From: Platanthera guangdongensis
Taxonomy: Eukaryota > Streptophyta > Magnoliopsida > Asparagales > Orchidaceae
Direction: 5' to 3'
Length of the DNA: 64,000 nt
Assembly: GCA_039583875.1 (NCBI GenBank)
Contig: CM077162.1
Coordinates: 162,337,826-162,401,825 of the forward strand
Of this stretch, positions 22,003-34,112 are shown in pieces (position 1 is the stretch's first letter; each line of letters starts with the position of its first letter). The position numbers were made by a program, and so were the translations under genes. Below the pieces are notes generated by a model. That model worked only from the letters and a program-made list of their open reading frames with translations. It did no database searches and was not told where the DNA came from.

Positions 22003-23330
22003 GTTAAGGCCCTCGGTTAGCGATTAAATGATTGTTGGGTTATGTCACGCTTGTACTGTACACACATTTGAATTGGAAGATAATAATTGTAACGAATTCT
22101 GAATAACAAATATATGTTTAGTGTTTCTACATCATGCTCGGTAGTGAGCAAATGTTTACTTGGAAGATAACTATGTCCTATAATTGTAGAACCTAGACGA
22201 GTGCTCGATATCTCTGATCCAACACATGTCAACTTACCACTACAATATACTCGAAAAATATTCTTGTTATTATGACCTTAACCTCTCGAACCCGCGAGAC
22301 TCAAAACTCACTGTTTGGTTTCTTCTGTGACGTCGAATCTGATTTCGTATGTCTGTCTGAGTAAAATCTATTCTTGATCTGATCGTTCATTTAAAGTGTT
22401 TTTGTTCCGGTTAAATCACTACAGTGTAAATCATGTAACTCATAATATCATAAGCAAACATTGAAATGTGTTGGGGTCACTTGGGTTGCAGCCTTCACGG
22501 TGCCAGTGGGGAACCACTAATCCTCCTTGAGCCGAGCCTGGGCCGTGACGAGGGTCACGACAAGCAGGAAGTTTCCTAATAAGACTTGTATTCGGACTGA
22601 GTGTGAACCATGCGAATCACTCAAAACACTCATACACTGCATTGATTGCAACTTATGATATTACTTGTTCTATTATATGTTATGCTCCAGGATAAGCTTA
22701 ATTTAATCATTTCTGTTTAACTATTCTACTTGTCTGTTTTGGTAACATCGCTTTATAAAAACTGGTACGTGTAGGCTTCTGTTTCGACTATTTTGTACTT
22801 TAATTTGCTCACTCTACTTATTTCAATATTTTGAGGCTTTTCCTTTCTGTTTTGGAATTGCTTTAGCGTTCGTGCAGCGCCGCCAGGTTCTTGAGTTGAT
22901 CTGCTTAAAGTTTCAGGTTCTATGTTTATATTTCATTTACTGTCAAATATTATTTTTTATGTAATAATTGTAATAAGACATTTTCTCTGATATCATGGAC
23001 AACTACTAGGTTATTTAAATACTTTATGTACTAGAATTTGATATTAATGTATGTACATCCTCTTGTAAATCATAATTGCATGAAATCTGTAGCAGTACCT
23101 GTAAAATATGAATTTTACAAAAATGCATGTGCACTTAAAATTCTCACTGTTTTCAACTCTAACAGCTTCCGCGATAAAGTCAAACTGTTTTTCTCCAAAT
23201 TAACTATTTTAAAACTATTTTCAGTATTCTTTGCATCCGCCTTATCAGACATGACTTTCTTTCCGCTCATGCCTGTGGCATCACGACCCGTCTGAAGCGC
23301 GCTCTGACTTTGTCGAAACGGGTCGTGACA

Positions 23331-23344
23331 GTTGATATCAGAGA
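23331..23344 (+). other. Decayed primer-binding site of element E
   Basis: Just after the LTR end, TTGATATCAGAGAG resembles TGGTATCAGAGC with two or three changes, compatible with an aged initiator Met tRNA site. Confidence 0.6.
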
Positions 23345-23736
23345 GAGCTTAGGGAGGTTAGTTTCAAAAGATAAAGTATTTTATAATTATCAAATATTTT
23401 AAACTTTATTTTAAAAATATATATACATGCATTATTTCTACACTCACTTGTTATTATCTGTTGTTTGCGGCTGAAACACGCACACACTCACTGATAAGCA
23501 TGAGTAGTATGCACACGAATGTTAAGGGAGTATGGAAAAACTTAATATTTTTGTGCATGTGAATTTCCACTATGATATGCACTGCTTGCGAATATTAAAT
23601 TGTATGAGCGATTTAATATTTTTATGTGTGTTAGCATTAGAGTCCTAATATGCATGACATGTTAAGTGATATGAGCGCTTAACATGGCATGTGTATTCAT
23701 TCATTTGCATTCATATCATAAAACATTGCACAGGTG

Positions 23737-24058
23737 TGTTATGGTCCTAACTCGATGGTGGTCGGAGGCGGAGATGATGGTGGAGGATACCGTGGAGTCG
23801 GAACCGCGGCTGCCTTGGAGGGGTTGCTCATTTGAGGAGAGAGCACAAATATCTCACACAAGGGGACAAATAAACTAGAACTTCATTTTTATGCCTTCAA
23901 ATATACAATACTCATGTCTTTATATAGGCTACAAGATGACTCTAATAAGTCAAACATAATAATAAGGATAAAAGGGCTCGGTGCTTGAGACCTCATAACT
24001 TCTCATAACAGCACATTACATAATACGCAACCCATAACATAATACGCAACTCATAACA
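23737..24058 (-). repeat. 3' LTR of element I
   Basis: A 322-bp LTR with TG...CA ends. It aligns along its full length with 26018-26343 and has many CATAACA direct repeats near its right end. Confidence 0.9.
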
Positions 24059-24095
24059 TCTCATCTGTCCCCCAAAAAGAGTTTTCCCGCAAACT

Positions 24096-25058
24096 CTATC
24101 CGATGCCCTCGTCATTAGAGACCTCGACATGTACGTAGAAGGGTCGGGAGCACCTGTGGCCGCAAGTGTACTGCTCGTCGTAATTAAAGCATAGTCCTTG
24201 GGCACGTCGTTGCAGCATCGCAGCATGAGATAAATGAAGGATCAGTGGAGTTGGTGGTCCCTTGCTACGGCCCTGTGGAACGATGTTGGTGGGAGGCGGG
24301 TAGGGATCATGTGCTAGCTGGAGGCGACGATCGCAGAGCCGGGCCAGACTCATAGCAATCACTAAGTCTGGAGGGGCCTCAAACTCAACATCCAGTCGCA
24401 GTCGCTCGCGAAGTCCAGCGGTGAAAATGTCGACATGCATATCCGGAGCAAGAGGGACATGCGTTAAGAGAAGCTGAAATTGTTCCAGGTACTCGTCCAC
24501 GGTACTGGTTTGGCGAAGAAATGTGAGTGCGCCGAGGGAGTTACTGCGGATAGGAGGTCCGAAACGCAAGTTGCAGAGTCGCTTGAAGTCGTCCCAAATT
24601 AGATTTGGTTAATCGGTGAGAAGTCGAGAAGCCCATAAAACAGCGACGTCGAGCATATGGAAAGATGTTAGATGGATCCGATCAGGCGCCGGAGTTTGCT
24701 GGTGGCTGAAGAATTGCTCACACTTGGTGAGCCAACTCAAAGGATCGTTTTTCCCATCATTGGTTGGAAATTCCAATCTGGTATAGCGTGGTACAATCGT
24801 TGCGTCGGGGTGCGCGAGGACTGGTGGCGGCGGCTCGGGGACGGTCAGGGATGGCGGGGCAGTGCGGAGAAGTGGTTGTGTCTGACTGCTGCTGGCATGA
24901 TCGTGTGACGGGGCGGTAGACAGATCATCGATGCGCTTGGAGAGCGCAATAATGGCCTCCTGTTGACGATCCCCGAGAGCCGTGTGCGCAGCTTGTTGCG
25001 CCATGACGGCCTGGAGCATGGTCATAATCTGATTGAGTTGTTCAGATGAGTCACCCAT
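24096..25058 (-). pseudogene. gag of element I (gypsy type)
   Basis: The start is the ATG at 25058 (MGDSSEQLNQIM). The capsid-like segment LEFPTNDGKNDPLSWLTKCEQFF is at about residues 94-117. The frame breaks near 24606 and resumes at 24569 with LTFLRQTSTVDEYLEQF and LRERLRLDVEF. A knuckle-like LCFNYDEQYTCGHRC at about 24190 keeps C...H.C but has Tyr at the second Cys. These are chromovirus-style gag features. The 959 bases between primer site and gag (25059-26017) are GC-rich leader with no recognisable coding signal. Confidence 0.8.
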
Positions 25059-26017
25059 AATGTGAGTGGAGGAGCGAGAAGAAGAACGGGTGGTCGGCCG
25101 GTGGGATCGCGTCGAGTCGGAAGACTGAGAGTGACCACGGGAGCCGCGGTGATACCCAATATTGGCACCGAAGGAGATGAGCCCGCTGGAAATAACAATT
25201 TGTGGCGTGGGACGACCGGAGATGGCGGTTTTTTAAAAAAAACTAAAGTGGGGCTGCTGATGTGGAGAGGGAGTGGGACCCGCTGCCAATTAAGATAAAT
25301 TAATGTGGAAGGGTTCCAAACAGTGACAGCTACAGCCAGCAGGGATTAAAATCATGAAGAACGGGGCGGGCGGAAGAAATAAAGTCGGGGATTGATTAAA
25401 AAGAAACGGGATGTGGGGTGGGGCTCGAGGTAGGAAGAAAAAGGAGACGGGCGGTTCGATTGCGGTGGGCTCGAGGGACAGAAATATCTCGTGCTGCTCG
25501 GGATTGCTTCGACGGACGACAAAGAGGCGAAGGGCGTGCGGCGCGAGAGATCAGGGCTCGCCGGAACTTGGAGCAGGTCGGGATGGAGAGGTGCGTAGTG
25601 GCGATACGGTATGGTTTCTGGTGTCGATGAAGAGGTGTAGTGAAGGTGCGTCCCTGGAAGCCGACGCGTACTGCTGCAGCGGAAGCCGGAGGTGCTGTGC
25701 TAGAGTGGTGTGCTGCTGGAGTAGTGTTGCTGCTGGAGTTGAGGATGCAGAGAGGTGCGGGCGTCTGGGAACCGGCGGAGCAGGGCACGAACAGCTCGAG
25801 AAAAAAAAGGGGCGAAACGGTGCGCTCGGGGAAGAAGATGAAGGGCGTTGTTGAAGTCGACTGGCGCTTGCTGAACTCGCCGGAGGTAGGAACCGTGGTG
25901 CTGGAGGAGACGATGGTAGGTGAGCTGAGGATCTTGCTGGAGGCATTGGGAAGGGGAAACAATGGTTGACCGTAGGGAACGGCGACCGGAGGGGAGGAAA
26001 GTCCTCTGATAACAAGT

Positions 26018-26343
26018 TGTTATGGTCCTAACTCGGTGGTGGTCAGAGGCGGAAATGATGACGGTGGAGGATACCGTGGAGTCGGAACAGTGGTTGCCTA
26101 GGCGGGGTTGCTCGTTGGAGGAGAGAGCCACCAATATCTCACACAAGGGGACAAAGAAACTAGTACTTCATTTACATGTCTTCAAACATACAATACTCAT
26201 GTATTTATATAGGCTACAAGATGACTATAATAATACAAACATAATAATAAGGATAAAAGGGTTCGGTGCTCGAGACCCCATAACTTCTCATAACAACCCA
26301 TAACATAATATGCAACCCATAACATAATACACAACTCATAACA
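26018..26343 (-). repeat. 5' LTR of element I
   Basis: A 326-bp partner of 23737-24058. The primer-like site is at 26003-26015. Confidence 0.9.
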
Positions 26344-26348
26344 AAGTG

Positions 26349-27126
26349 ATAAGGTAAGAACAACAATAATGATTGTACACACATGATCTTATTATCTGTT
26401 TGACATAGCACATGATCTCATTGTTGCACTTCCATGATCATTATCTAGAGTTGTTCAATGAAAATGCAGTAATTATTACATAATTTATGTACCTGACAGC
26501 AGGAAATGTGTTAGAATCTCTAATTTCAAGTCCCGATATTTGTAATTAGTCCTTCCTATTTCGCGTGTCTGTGAATCTTATCTGGTCATCTTGTATCTCC
26601 TTCAAGATAGCTTCTAAGTGTTAGTGAGAAATGAGTTTCTTTTTGTGAATTGCTCTGCTGTATTTCTTCAGCATTGTTTTGTGTTCTTCCATCTCTACGA
26701 TTACTCGCTATTGTGGACAATCAATTGTCATTCAATTTCTTTTCCTCTTTGTTGTCCTGTCTTTCCTTCATGCAAAATCTTTTCGCTCTCGGATCCTCGA
26801 TTCTTACCTTTCAATTTTGAGCTACTTGAAGCCATTTTTGTGCATCCTGAAACCAATCATTTGTATATGCCCGAACCCGCTAAGTCTGAAGAGTTCTCCA
26901 GTAAACTTGAATCTGACCTGCGTTGCAAGTATCTGTAACTTTTCTCTTGATCATAGTAAGTCATCGCGCTTGTTATCCTCTCTATTTCTTTGTGTTCATA
27001 GTTAACTTCTACGCCTTAATCTGCAAACCATGTTGAAATGAATATCATCTGAATCTTCGCCCTAAGAGTCCCTATTCAAAAAATTCTCAGAAAGTTTCGG
27101 GACGAAACTTCCTCAGTAGGGGAGAA
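26349..27126 (+). other. Non-coding interior of element E with purine tract
   Basis: About 780 bases without gag or pol motifs; the 106-codon open stretch at 26618-26938 has no recognisable domain. The end, AGTTTCGGGACGAAACTTCC then AGTAGGGGAGAA at 27115-27126, is the purine tract that primes plus-strand synthesis, directly before the 3' LTR. A similar GGACGAAA plus purine run ends element H. Confidence 0.7.
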
Positions 27127-27974
27127 TGTAACAACCCGATTTTTAAATACATGTAATTGTAAATAATAATAATAATAAAATAATAAAATAAAAACCTAAT
27201 CCCCCCATATAACCTGAGCCAGCCTTCCCCCGCTTATTTTTTTCTCTCGATCCGCTCCAGCCCCGATTCTCGCAAGCCGCTGCTCCCGCTCTTCCTGATC
27301 CGGTCTTTTCTCCCCGTCTCCCGCAAGCGCTAAGCCGCCGCTCGACTCCCTGTCCTTCGGCGACTCCTCTGATGCTAGGGTCGACGGCCTCCGACGGCTT
27401 CTCCTTCTCCGTTTGCTGAGGTCGACGCCTCCTCTTCCTTCATCCAATGGCTTGCTGCTCCGTCAAGTCCTCCGCCTCTCCTATTTTCCTCCAGAGGCCA
27501 GCTAGGAGTTTTTCCTCCTCTCTTAGGGTAGGCAGCCCTGTTGCATCTCTTCTTCCTTATTTTGGTCGGTGGATCTCAAAGGAACGTCTAGGGTTTTCCC
27601 GGATCCGCCCCTATTAAGATTTTTGAGGTCGGATTTTATCCTCCTTGGATAAGAAATCACTCTCTTTTCCTCTTTTCAGATTTTATTGAGATTATTCGTT
27701 AACTTTTTGCGCTCCAAATAAAAGTTTTTTTGTCGACCTAAAGTGCGTTCGTCGTATACTCGACTAATCCTTGTTGTATTTGTGATTTTGCGCATCGTTG
27801 GTCACGTTAATTGACGGTTCATGAAGGAAACCCTCTCTGATTTAGGATTTCCCCTAGCCGAGCGTCGTCAAGTCTCCATCTCCGCGTATGTCTCCTCTTC
27901 CCTCACTCTTGAGTGAGGTAAATCTCTTAACCGCTCTTGATTCAATTATGTAGCGAATAATTACGTGTGCAAGC

Positions 27975-29802
27975 TGGTGGAGACCAGCCCTGATCGGGTC
28001 GACGAAAGTTGTCTGATGCCGCACCCGACTAGAACTCTGTTGGCCCTGAGATATTGCATTTTTAGGTGTCAATTTGTATTTTTTGTGTGTGAAAATATAT
28101 ATATATATATTTATAATATACACAACTATACATACATATATATATAAAAGAAAAGTTATTTGTTTTAAATTTTAAAAAAACATATATATATATATATATA
28201 TATAATACTTATAAGTTATAAGTATATATATATATGACTTAAGATAGAAGACGGTCCAGCCTCTTTCCCCGGTCCAGAAAGTTTTTCTTGCCCGTTTTTA
28301 GTCTCCCGGACCGACAATGGTAACGCTAGGGCTCAGCTCCCACCCTCCGTTCCGGTTTCGTCACTGCAAGCCGCCGCTTTCTTCGGAAGCTCCAACCGTC
28401 GGCCACGATTCCTCCGCGCCGCACGTCGTGGGCCACAACTCCTCCAAACCGCGGCCATGTCCGCGCCAACACGACGCCGCGAGTTCAGCTCCATGCCTCT
28501 ACCGCCATGACTGATACCCTTTTTCTACTTCTCTGTTTTAACCCTATAAAGGGGACGTGTTTTGTATTTTCGTTTTTGGTGAATGATGAAATGTATTGTG
28601 TGATTGCTACTTGGTGTTCTTCCCGTTTGAGAAGATGATGAATAGTATATTTTAAAATCCCGTAAGAGTGTTGTATGTGAGATTGTTGTAGGCTAGGGAT
28701 GAGCATATTATTCGAAATTCGAAAGTCGCTCGAAAATCATTCGAAAATTGAGCCGAATCGGAATCGGTTAAAATTGATTCGACTCAATTTGAGTCGATTC
28801 AATTTGACTCGAATCTGATTTCGAGTCGATTTCGAGTCAGCCCTGAATCGCTCGAAATATGATTCGAATCAACTCGAATTAATTAAAAAAATTATGTATT
28901 TATTAATATATTTTTATTTTAAGATTAAAAATAACAAAATTTAAACCTAAATAAAAAGAATGAAGGTTTTAATTGTTTCATTTGTTAAATTTATAGGTTG
29001 TCCAATTTAATTTTAAGCAAACTAGGAATAAAACGAAGAATTGCTCAATTTCGAGCCGACTTGATTTGATTTCGAGCCGACCCGATTCGATTTCGAGCCG
29101 ACTCGATTCGATTTCGAGCTGACTCGAAATCGAGTCATTTCGAGTGGAGCCGATTCGACTCGAAATCAATTTCGATTTCGAGTCAATTTTGAGCCGAGTT
29201 CGAGTCAAAAATTTCGATTTCGAGCCGAGCCAAAATAACTCGAAGTCGAATCGATATCAGCCCTACTGTAGGCAGCTAATGAGATCTGTTGTTGAGATTT
29301 TTTGTTGCTTGCTTCCACCGTTTGATATTAATGAAAAATTAGCGCCTTGCTTGTGTGTTTCCGGTTAACATTAGGATTTATAGGAGTTGTGAACAGTAGG
29401 AAGAAGTGATTGACTTGTGGAGTGAAATCAATTTAGGAATGATTTTAGGTCTTAGTTTTGATTCCCGTGGAGCCACTTCGTGGGAGGAATTAGGAAATGT
29501 CAGCTTGGTGCTTTCGCAAACAGTAACGAGAGAAGTTAGGTTCTTTGTGCTTCTCGAGCGATTGAGATTACGTGGACCCTCTTGCGTGTGAGGAAGCGAG
29601 TTAATTTAGGTTTGTTTAGTTTGTGGCTTTCTCTAGAGTGAGTGACTCTGTGGAACCACTTTCGTCTGTGAGTGAGATTCTCCTTGGTGCCCGTGTGCGA
29701 TAGCGACCGACCTCGGAGCAGGAGACCGAAGGTGACGAGGAGTTCCTCGCGTAATCGTCATCGACTTCGAATACGGAAGACGTCTCTTTCGTGGATAAAT
29801 GT
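27975..29802 (+). repeat. 5' LTR of element C, truncated and carrying a MITE
   Basis: Aligns with 57205-58497 apart from the MITE at 28694-29265 and a gap of about 60 bases opposite 58074-58130. It contains AT microsatellites at 28096-28240 and a TATA box, TATAAAGG, at 28545-28552 (TATAAAAG at 57759-57766 in the partner). The small open frame at 28317-28514 is also present in the other copy and has no known domain. Confidence 0.85.
28694..29265. mobile_element. hAT-type MITE inside C's 5' LTR
   Basis: This 572-bp insertion starts TAGGGATGAGCA and ends TGATATCAGCCCTA-like (ATATCAGCCCTA), giving short imperfect inverted ends. It is flanked by 8-bp TTGTAGGC (28686-28693) and CTGTAGGC (29266-29273). 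The partner LTR has the empty site GATTGTTGTAGACAGC at 57895-57910. The body consists of degenerate TCGAGTCGA/TTCGAGCCGA motifs on both flanks of an AT-rich middle. Eight-base duplications and TAGGG ends fit non-autonomous hAT elements. Confidence 0.85.
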
Positions 29803-32109
29803 TGTAACACCCTCATATTTCGCTCACTCACTTTAATTTATTTTCTCTCCCTGATGATGAAAAAGGCACATTTAAAGTTTCGCAATATTTTGACGGAATT
29901 TGTTTTTAATTTTCATTTTGGTATTTCATTTATTTGGTCTCTTGGATGAGATTGGGTTGTCCTTTGAGTTATTTGTGCTTTCATGGGCTTGCAGCACTTG
30001 TTGGGTTGATTCCTCCTTTGGCTGGTTGAATTTACTTGTTGACTGTCTTGCATTTGTTGGGCTTACTATTTAAATTGGCTGCTTTATCCTGTGCTGACTT
30101 GTAAGTAGGCAGGTTGCCTTGTTAAGTATTGGCTGGTTGTTTATGTGCTGGCTTGTTGAGGTTTATTTGGGTTCGGGCAAGGCCATCTGGAGCGGTGCCG
30201 CTCGCCGCGCGCTGCTTCTATCGCTGTTATAAGGAAATCCCGAGCTTTAGTTTCTCCCGCACTACTATTTCGTCAACTCTCTGTTTCTGCGATTTCTCGT
30301 CTCCTTCTTCCTCTGGCTACTCTACTTCGACAGAGAAGTGCTTCTTCTCCTTCTTCATTCACCATGTGCCTCGGTGCCGTCGATCTTGTTGTTGTGTCGT
30401 CGTCGCTATGCTGTTGTGCCGACGACCTTGCTGAGCCGATCGATTTCACCGTGCGATCGACTCTGCGTGCCGACGCTGCTTCGCTTATGTCGTCTCTGCG
30501 CCGACTGCTCTGTTGTGGCGCCAATCGTCTGAGCTGACGGCTCTGCTGGACCGATTAGGGTTGTTGCTGCTACTATTCCTCTTCTTCTTCTTTGCTGAGT
30601 TGTTGTGCCGCCATCGCTGGGTTGCTGTGCCGATCGACTTTGTTGTGACGTCACTGTGGTCACTGACTCGTCCTGTGAGGGTGACTGCTTCTTTCTGCGA
30701 CTACTTTTTCTCTTCTTGCTGTAAGGAATTTCTTCTCTTTCTCCTTGCCTGGTTTGGTTTATTTGTTCTTTACTTGGCGAATCTGTTTTTGAGTTCTGGG
30801 GGACTGATTTGGGTTGATGAGATAATGCTTTTGGATGACTTAAGCTATTTTGGGTATTTGGGAGAAATCAAAATATTTGGGCTGTTAAGATAAATGCTTT
30901 TCGTTAATTTAGTTAGTTAGCCAACTTGAGAATTTTATTTACTTTTGGACTACTTTTAATAAGTGATTTTGCGATAGTTTCAAGCTATTTTGAGCCTTCT
31001 GGATATTTATGTCGTTTGGTCGGCCAATTTTTCAGTCTCGAAAGAGCACTGTTGTGGGTTGGATACCTTTTTGGACATTCTTGATTTTTCTTTTACCTTT
31101 CGAGATTTAAGCATATTTTTGGTAAGCTTTTCGCTACGAATTTCAAGTGACGCAACCCAATAAACGTACGCATAATTTCAGTGGTTTCCAAGATCCCGAA
31201 ACCAGAGGATGGCGTCACAAGAGAACCGTGGCGGAAATGCGAACTTGGACAGAGGCAAAGCTGTTATGAGTTTCTTATTTCTTGATTTAGTATACTCACT
31301 TACTTTCCTATTCTGCTTCATTTTATGAAATAAACAAGTGCATGTGCATGAGTTTAACTCATTAAGATATCGCTGTGGGATAAAATGTGGGCGAGGGCAA
31401 AATATGAAAGCGATATATTTCATTCCAAGAGGATCATTTTTATTATAAACTCCTATTTACACGCCAAGATAATAATTTAAAATTCTGCATAGGGAAATGT
31501 GATGGTTTTGAATCTGATGATGTGGAGGCATCCGCTGATGGATTCACCACTAGGGGTGAGCCTACAATTACTCTCTTCAGGTGCGGGGCCCAATTCAAGT
31601 TTGCATCACCGGAGCATTTCCTATTTTATGTAACTCAAATTAAGGGGTAAATTAAGATTCAGCTTTGAAAATGAAATTATTTATTATTGTACTGTATGCA
31701 TATTGATAGTATCTTCATTGTTTGCATGTACAATACTTCACGAAATATTTATCTCACCTAGTCATAATTTTTATGACTAACCCATTATGCATCCATTTTT
31801 TTCAGACAACGGGTGTGACTTCAAGTGTACGACGGAGGTTCGCGCCTGAAGAATTAGAACAGGTATGACTAAATGTCTACAAAAGAATCGAAGAAGGTTC
31901 TAAAAGTCATAGATTACTCTGTTCAGAGAATTATTGTAAATTTTTATCAGATTTCGAATAAGCGCCCGTATGATCGTGTAAATAAATAAAAGAATGAAAT
32001 AAGAAGTTCTGTGTTACTCTTTTTTTACTGTGTTTTTTTCTTTCCTACGATCCACTGGTGAAAATTAATGTCGATCATTTTGGGAAGCCCGGAAAAAAGG
32101 GTCTTCACA
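29803..32109 (+). repeat. 5' LTR of element H
   Basis: A 2307-bp LTR ending GGTCTTCACA. Its first 131 bases match 33620-33750 closely. Open stretches at 30129-30893 are within the LTR and show no domain. Confidence 0.85.
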
Positions 32110-32111
32110 AT

Positions 32112-32123
32112 TGGTATCAGAGC
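32112..32123 (+). other. Primer-binding site of element H
   Basis: TGGTATCAGAGC lies two bases after the LTR and is complementary to initiator Met tRNA. Confidence 0.9.
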
Positions 32124-32349
32124 AGGTTTATTTTCAATATGTGTGGTCGTAGGCAGTACGAAAATATAACACAAACGTTAATATGTAACTTAATTAAATC
32201 AACTTCGTGTATAGGAACTCGTCCAAGTTTATTCTAACCGTCGCAGTCAACGCCGTCGAGAGAATCAAGAAGATCATGACCATCAAGCAGCAACCAGGTC
32301 CGAGGGAAGTGACAACGGGCATCAACACCATCGGCGTCCTTCGGATTTC

Positions 32350-33521
32350 GTGCTATCAATAGCAGAAGCTTTTAAGTTAGTTTTCCCGACGTTAGTTGCT
32401 TTAAGACCCACACTTCCCCAAAAGAGTCCTAACCCACCACATCAACCACATCAACATCCAATGAACTCTCCTCCAACTCTCCCTCCAACAGTAGAAGCTT
32501 CGGCACTCCAATACCGTCAAATGGACTATGATCTTAAACAGCTTATGGAGTTAAAGCCACCAACTTTTGTATGAGGTATGTCTCCCTTAGAAACCGAAGA
32601 TTGGATACTCTACATCGAAACCATCTTCCAGGTCATGCGCTGCCCAGAGGATCGGAAAGTTGAACTCATGTCATTTTTACTTGAAGGTGCAGCAAAGCGT
32701 TGGTGGAACAACTTAGTCGCCACAAAATTTATCAGACAAGACCTAGTATCATGGCCAGACTTTATCAAGGAATTTACAAATTGGTTTGTGCCACGATCAG
32801 AGAAAAGAGTCCTACACGACCAATTCATGTGACTAGTTCAAGGGACAAAAACAGTTCTACAATACGAGATGGAATTCTCAAAATTAGCATATTATGCCTA
32901 CTCTCACGTAACCTCGGAAGAAGATCGTTGCAGGCAATTTCAACAAGAACTGCAGGACGACATTCGCAATCTACTCGTACCTTTGGATATCCTAGAATAT
33001 GCAAAGTTAGTCGAGCGAGTGCGATTAGTGGAGGTGGGCCCCCGTGTGGCGGATCGATCAAGGCAGCGGGTGGTCCTTGGTGTTTAAACGGGGTTTTGGG
33101 AAGACAGAAATATCGAGATAGTGGGAAGAGAAAAGCCACGGAAATCCCAACTCAAAGTGAAGTACAGGGCAAAGATGTTGCTAAGACAATACAAACTGAT
33201 TCATCAACCAGTAATGCGTCCCAAGCAAACCCGACGAAATGCGTCAAGTGTATCTGATTTCATAAAGGAGAATGTTTGATTGCGGCATGTTATTATTGTC
33301 GTCGGTCGGGGCATACAAAGAAAAATTGTTCAAAGCTCATGAACAAAGAAATTAATTTTCATGGACATTGTCCTCTACAACAGCAATTATATCAAATGTT
33401 TGTTGAATCCTTAGCGTCAGCACCTGCTCCGGCACCTGCACCAGCACCTGCTCCAATACCTCCGCCAGAAGTTCCGGAAGAGAGATTGATTATGCCACGA
33501 TCATTTACGTATAACAAAAAA
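32350..33521 (+). pseudogene. gag of element H
   Basis: One frame from 32350 to about 33080, with stops at 32572 and 32830, continues in another frame to 33521 with a stop at about 33255. Retrotrans_gag features are EDWILYIETIFQVMRC, AAKRWWNNLV, FIKEFTNWFVP and LVQGTKTVLQYEMEFSKLA. The CCHC knuckle CYYCRRSGHTKKNC is at 33286-33327. A Pro/Ala run follows, and then a stop at 33522. In autonomous relatives protease and RT would follow the knuckle; here the element's 3' end comes about 70 bases later. Only the capsid protein could ever have been made. Confidence 0.85.
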
Positions 33522-33591
33522 TAAAAAATGTAATCTTTCTTTGATGTAGATATTGTAAATCAACTTATAATTATATATTATCTTTTCGAGG

Positions 33592-33750
33592 ACGAAAAGT
33601 TCTTTTAGGAGGGAAGGATTGTAACACCCTCATATTTCGCTCAATCACTTTAATTTATTTTCTCTCCTCGATGATGAAAAAGGCACATTTAGATTTTCGC
33701 AATATTTTGACGGAATTTGTTTTTAATTTTCATTTTGGTATTTCATTTAT
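33592..33750 (+). repeat. Purine tract and truncated 3' LTR of element H
   Basis: AGGAGGGAAGGA ends at 33618-33619. The LTR starts at 33620 and is lost after TTTCATTTAT at 33750. From there the sequence is D's LTR tandem repeat. Confidence 0.85.
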
Positions 33751-34112
33751 CCGTTCGACAAACGCCGAGCTTCGTTCGACGAAAGTCGAGCCCCGTTCTA
33801 CGAACGTCGAGCACCATCCGACGAACGCCGAACCCCGTTTGAAGAATGTCGAGCTCTGTTCGACGAACGCCGAGCTCCGTTCGACGAACGTCGATCTCAA
33901 CTCAAGCTCAGTTTGGCAAAAACCCGAATCGGTTCGACGAACCCCGGGCGGACGCGGGCTGGGTGGGCCAGCCCGCGTAGCTTGCGCTCCTAACTTTGGC
34001 GGGAGCGGGCTGACCGTTCTGAGTTCGCCAGCATGTTGTTCTGTCGTGGACAGGTCGCCTTGGTCCGCTTGCCTTGCCAGGTGGACCCACTCGGCGAACA
34101 CGGGGTTGTACA
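33751..34112 (-). repeat. 3' LTR remnant of element D with 21-bp tandem repeats
   Basis: The stretch 33751-33990 matches 54355-54636. It continues to GGGGTTGTACA at 34112, the same end as solo LTR G, and a minus-strand purine run (AGCGGGGATTG) abuts it. The first ~710 bases of the LTR are missing. Units of 21 bases built on TTCGACGAACGCCGAG fill 33751-33895. Confidence 0.8.

Larger units (their letters stand above)
7995..23330 (+). repeat. 5' LTR of element E, interrupted by F and G
   Basis: LTR sequence occupies 7995-8676, 20218-20902 and 22008-23330. The remainder is element F and solo LTR G with their duplications. The pieces align in order with the 3' LTR pieces 27127-27969 and 58890-60764. 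Net length is about 2.69 kb. The segment around 8290-8496 is open but also occurs, disrupted, in the other LTR, so it is not taken as a gene. Confidence 0.9.
23737..26343 (-). mobile_element. Element I: short gag-only LTR retrotransposon, minus strand
   Basis: Bounded by TGTTATGGTCC at 23737 and CTCATAACA at 26343, with 322-bp and 326-bp LTRs (23737-24058 and 26018-26343) and near-perfect duplication AGGTG/AAGTG (23732-23736 and 26344-26348). On the minus strand a primer-like TTGTTATCAGAGG is at 26015-26003 and a purine tract TTTTTGGGGGACAG at about 24079-24066. Only gag is present; there is no protease, RT or integrase, so it is non-autonomous. It sits within the interior of element E. Confidence 0.88.
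29803..33750 (+). mobile_element. Element H: gag-only Ty3/gypsy element, 3' LTR truncated
   Basis: The 5' LTR starts TGTAACACCCTC at 29803 within C's LTR. The interior has a primer site and gag only. Then GAGGACGAAAAG and the purine run AGGAGGGAAGGA lead straight into a second TGTAACACCCTC at 33620. The 3' LTR is cut after 131 bases at 33750, where element D sequence begins, so no right-hand duplication is visible. Pol is wholly absent, not decayed. Confidence 0.85.

Noticed and set aside
25396..26015. Long overlapping frames on both strands in element I
   Set aside because: GC-rich leader between primer site and gag; no domain on either strand.
30129..30893. Several Cys/Arg-rich frames
   Set aside because: Inside the 5' LTR of H; low-complexity CTTCTTC and GCCGATCG sequence with no family resemblance.
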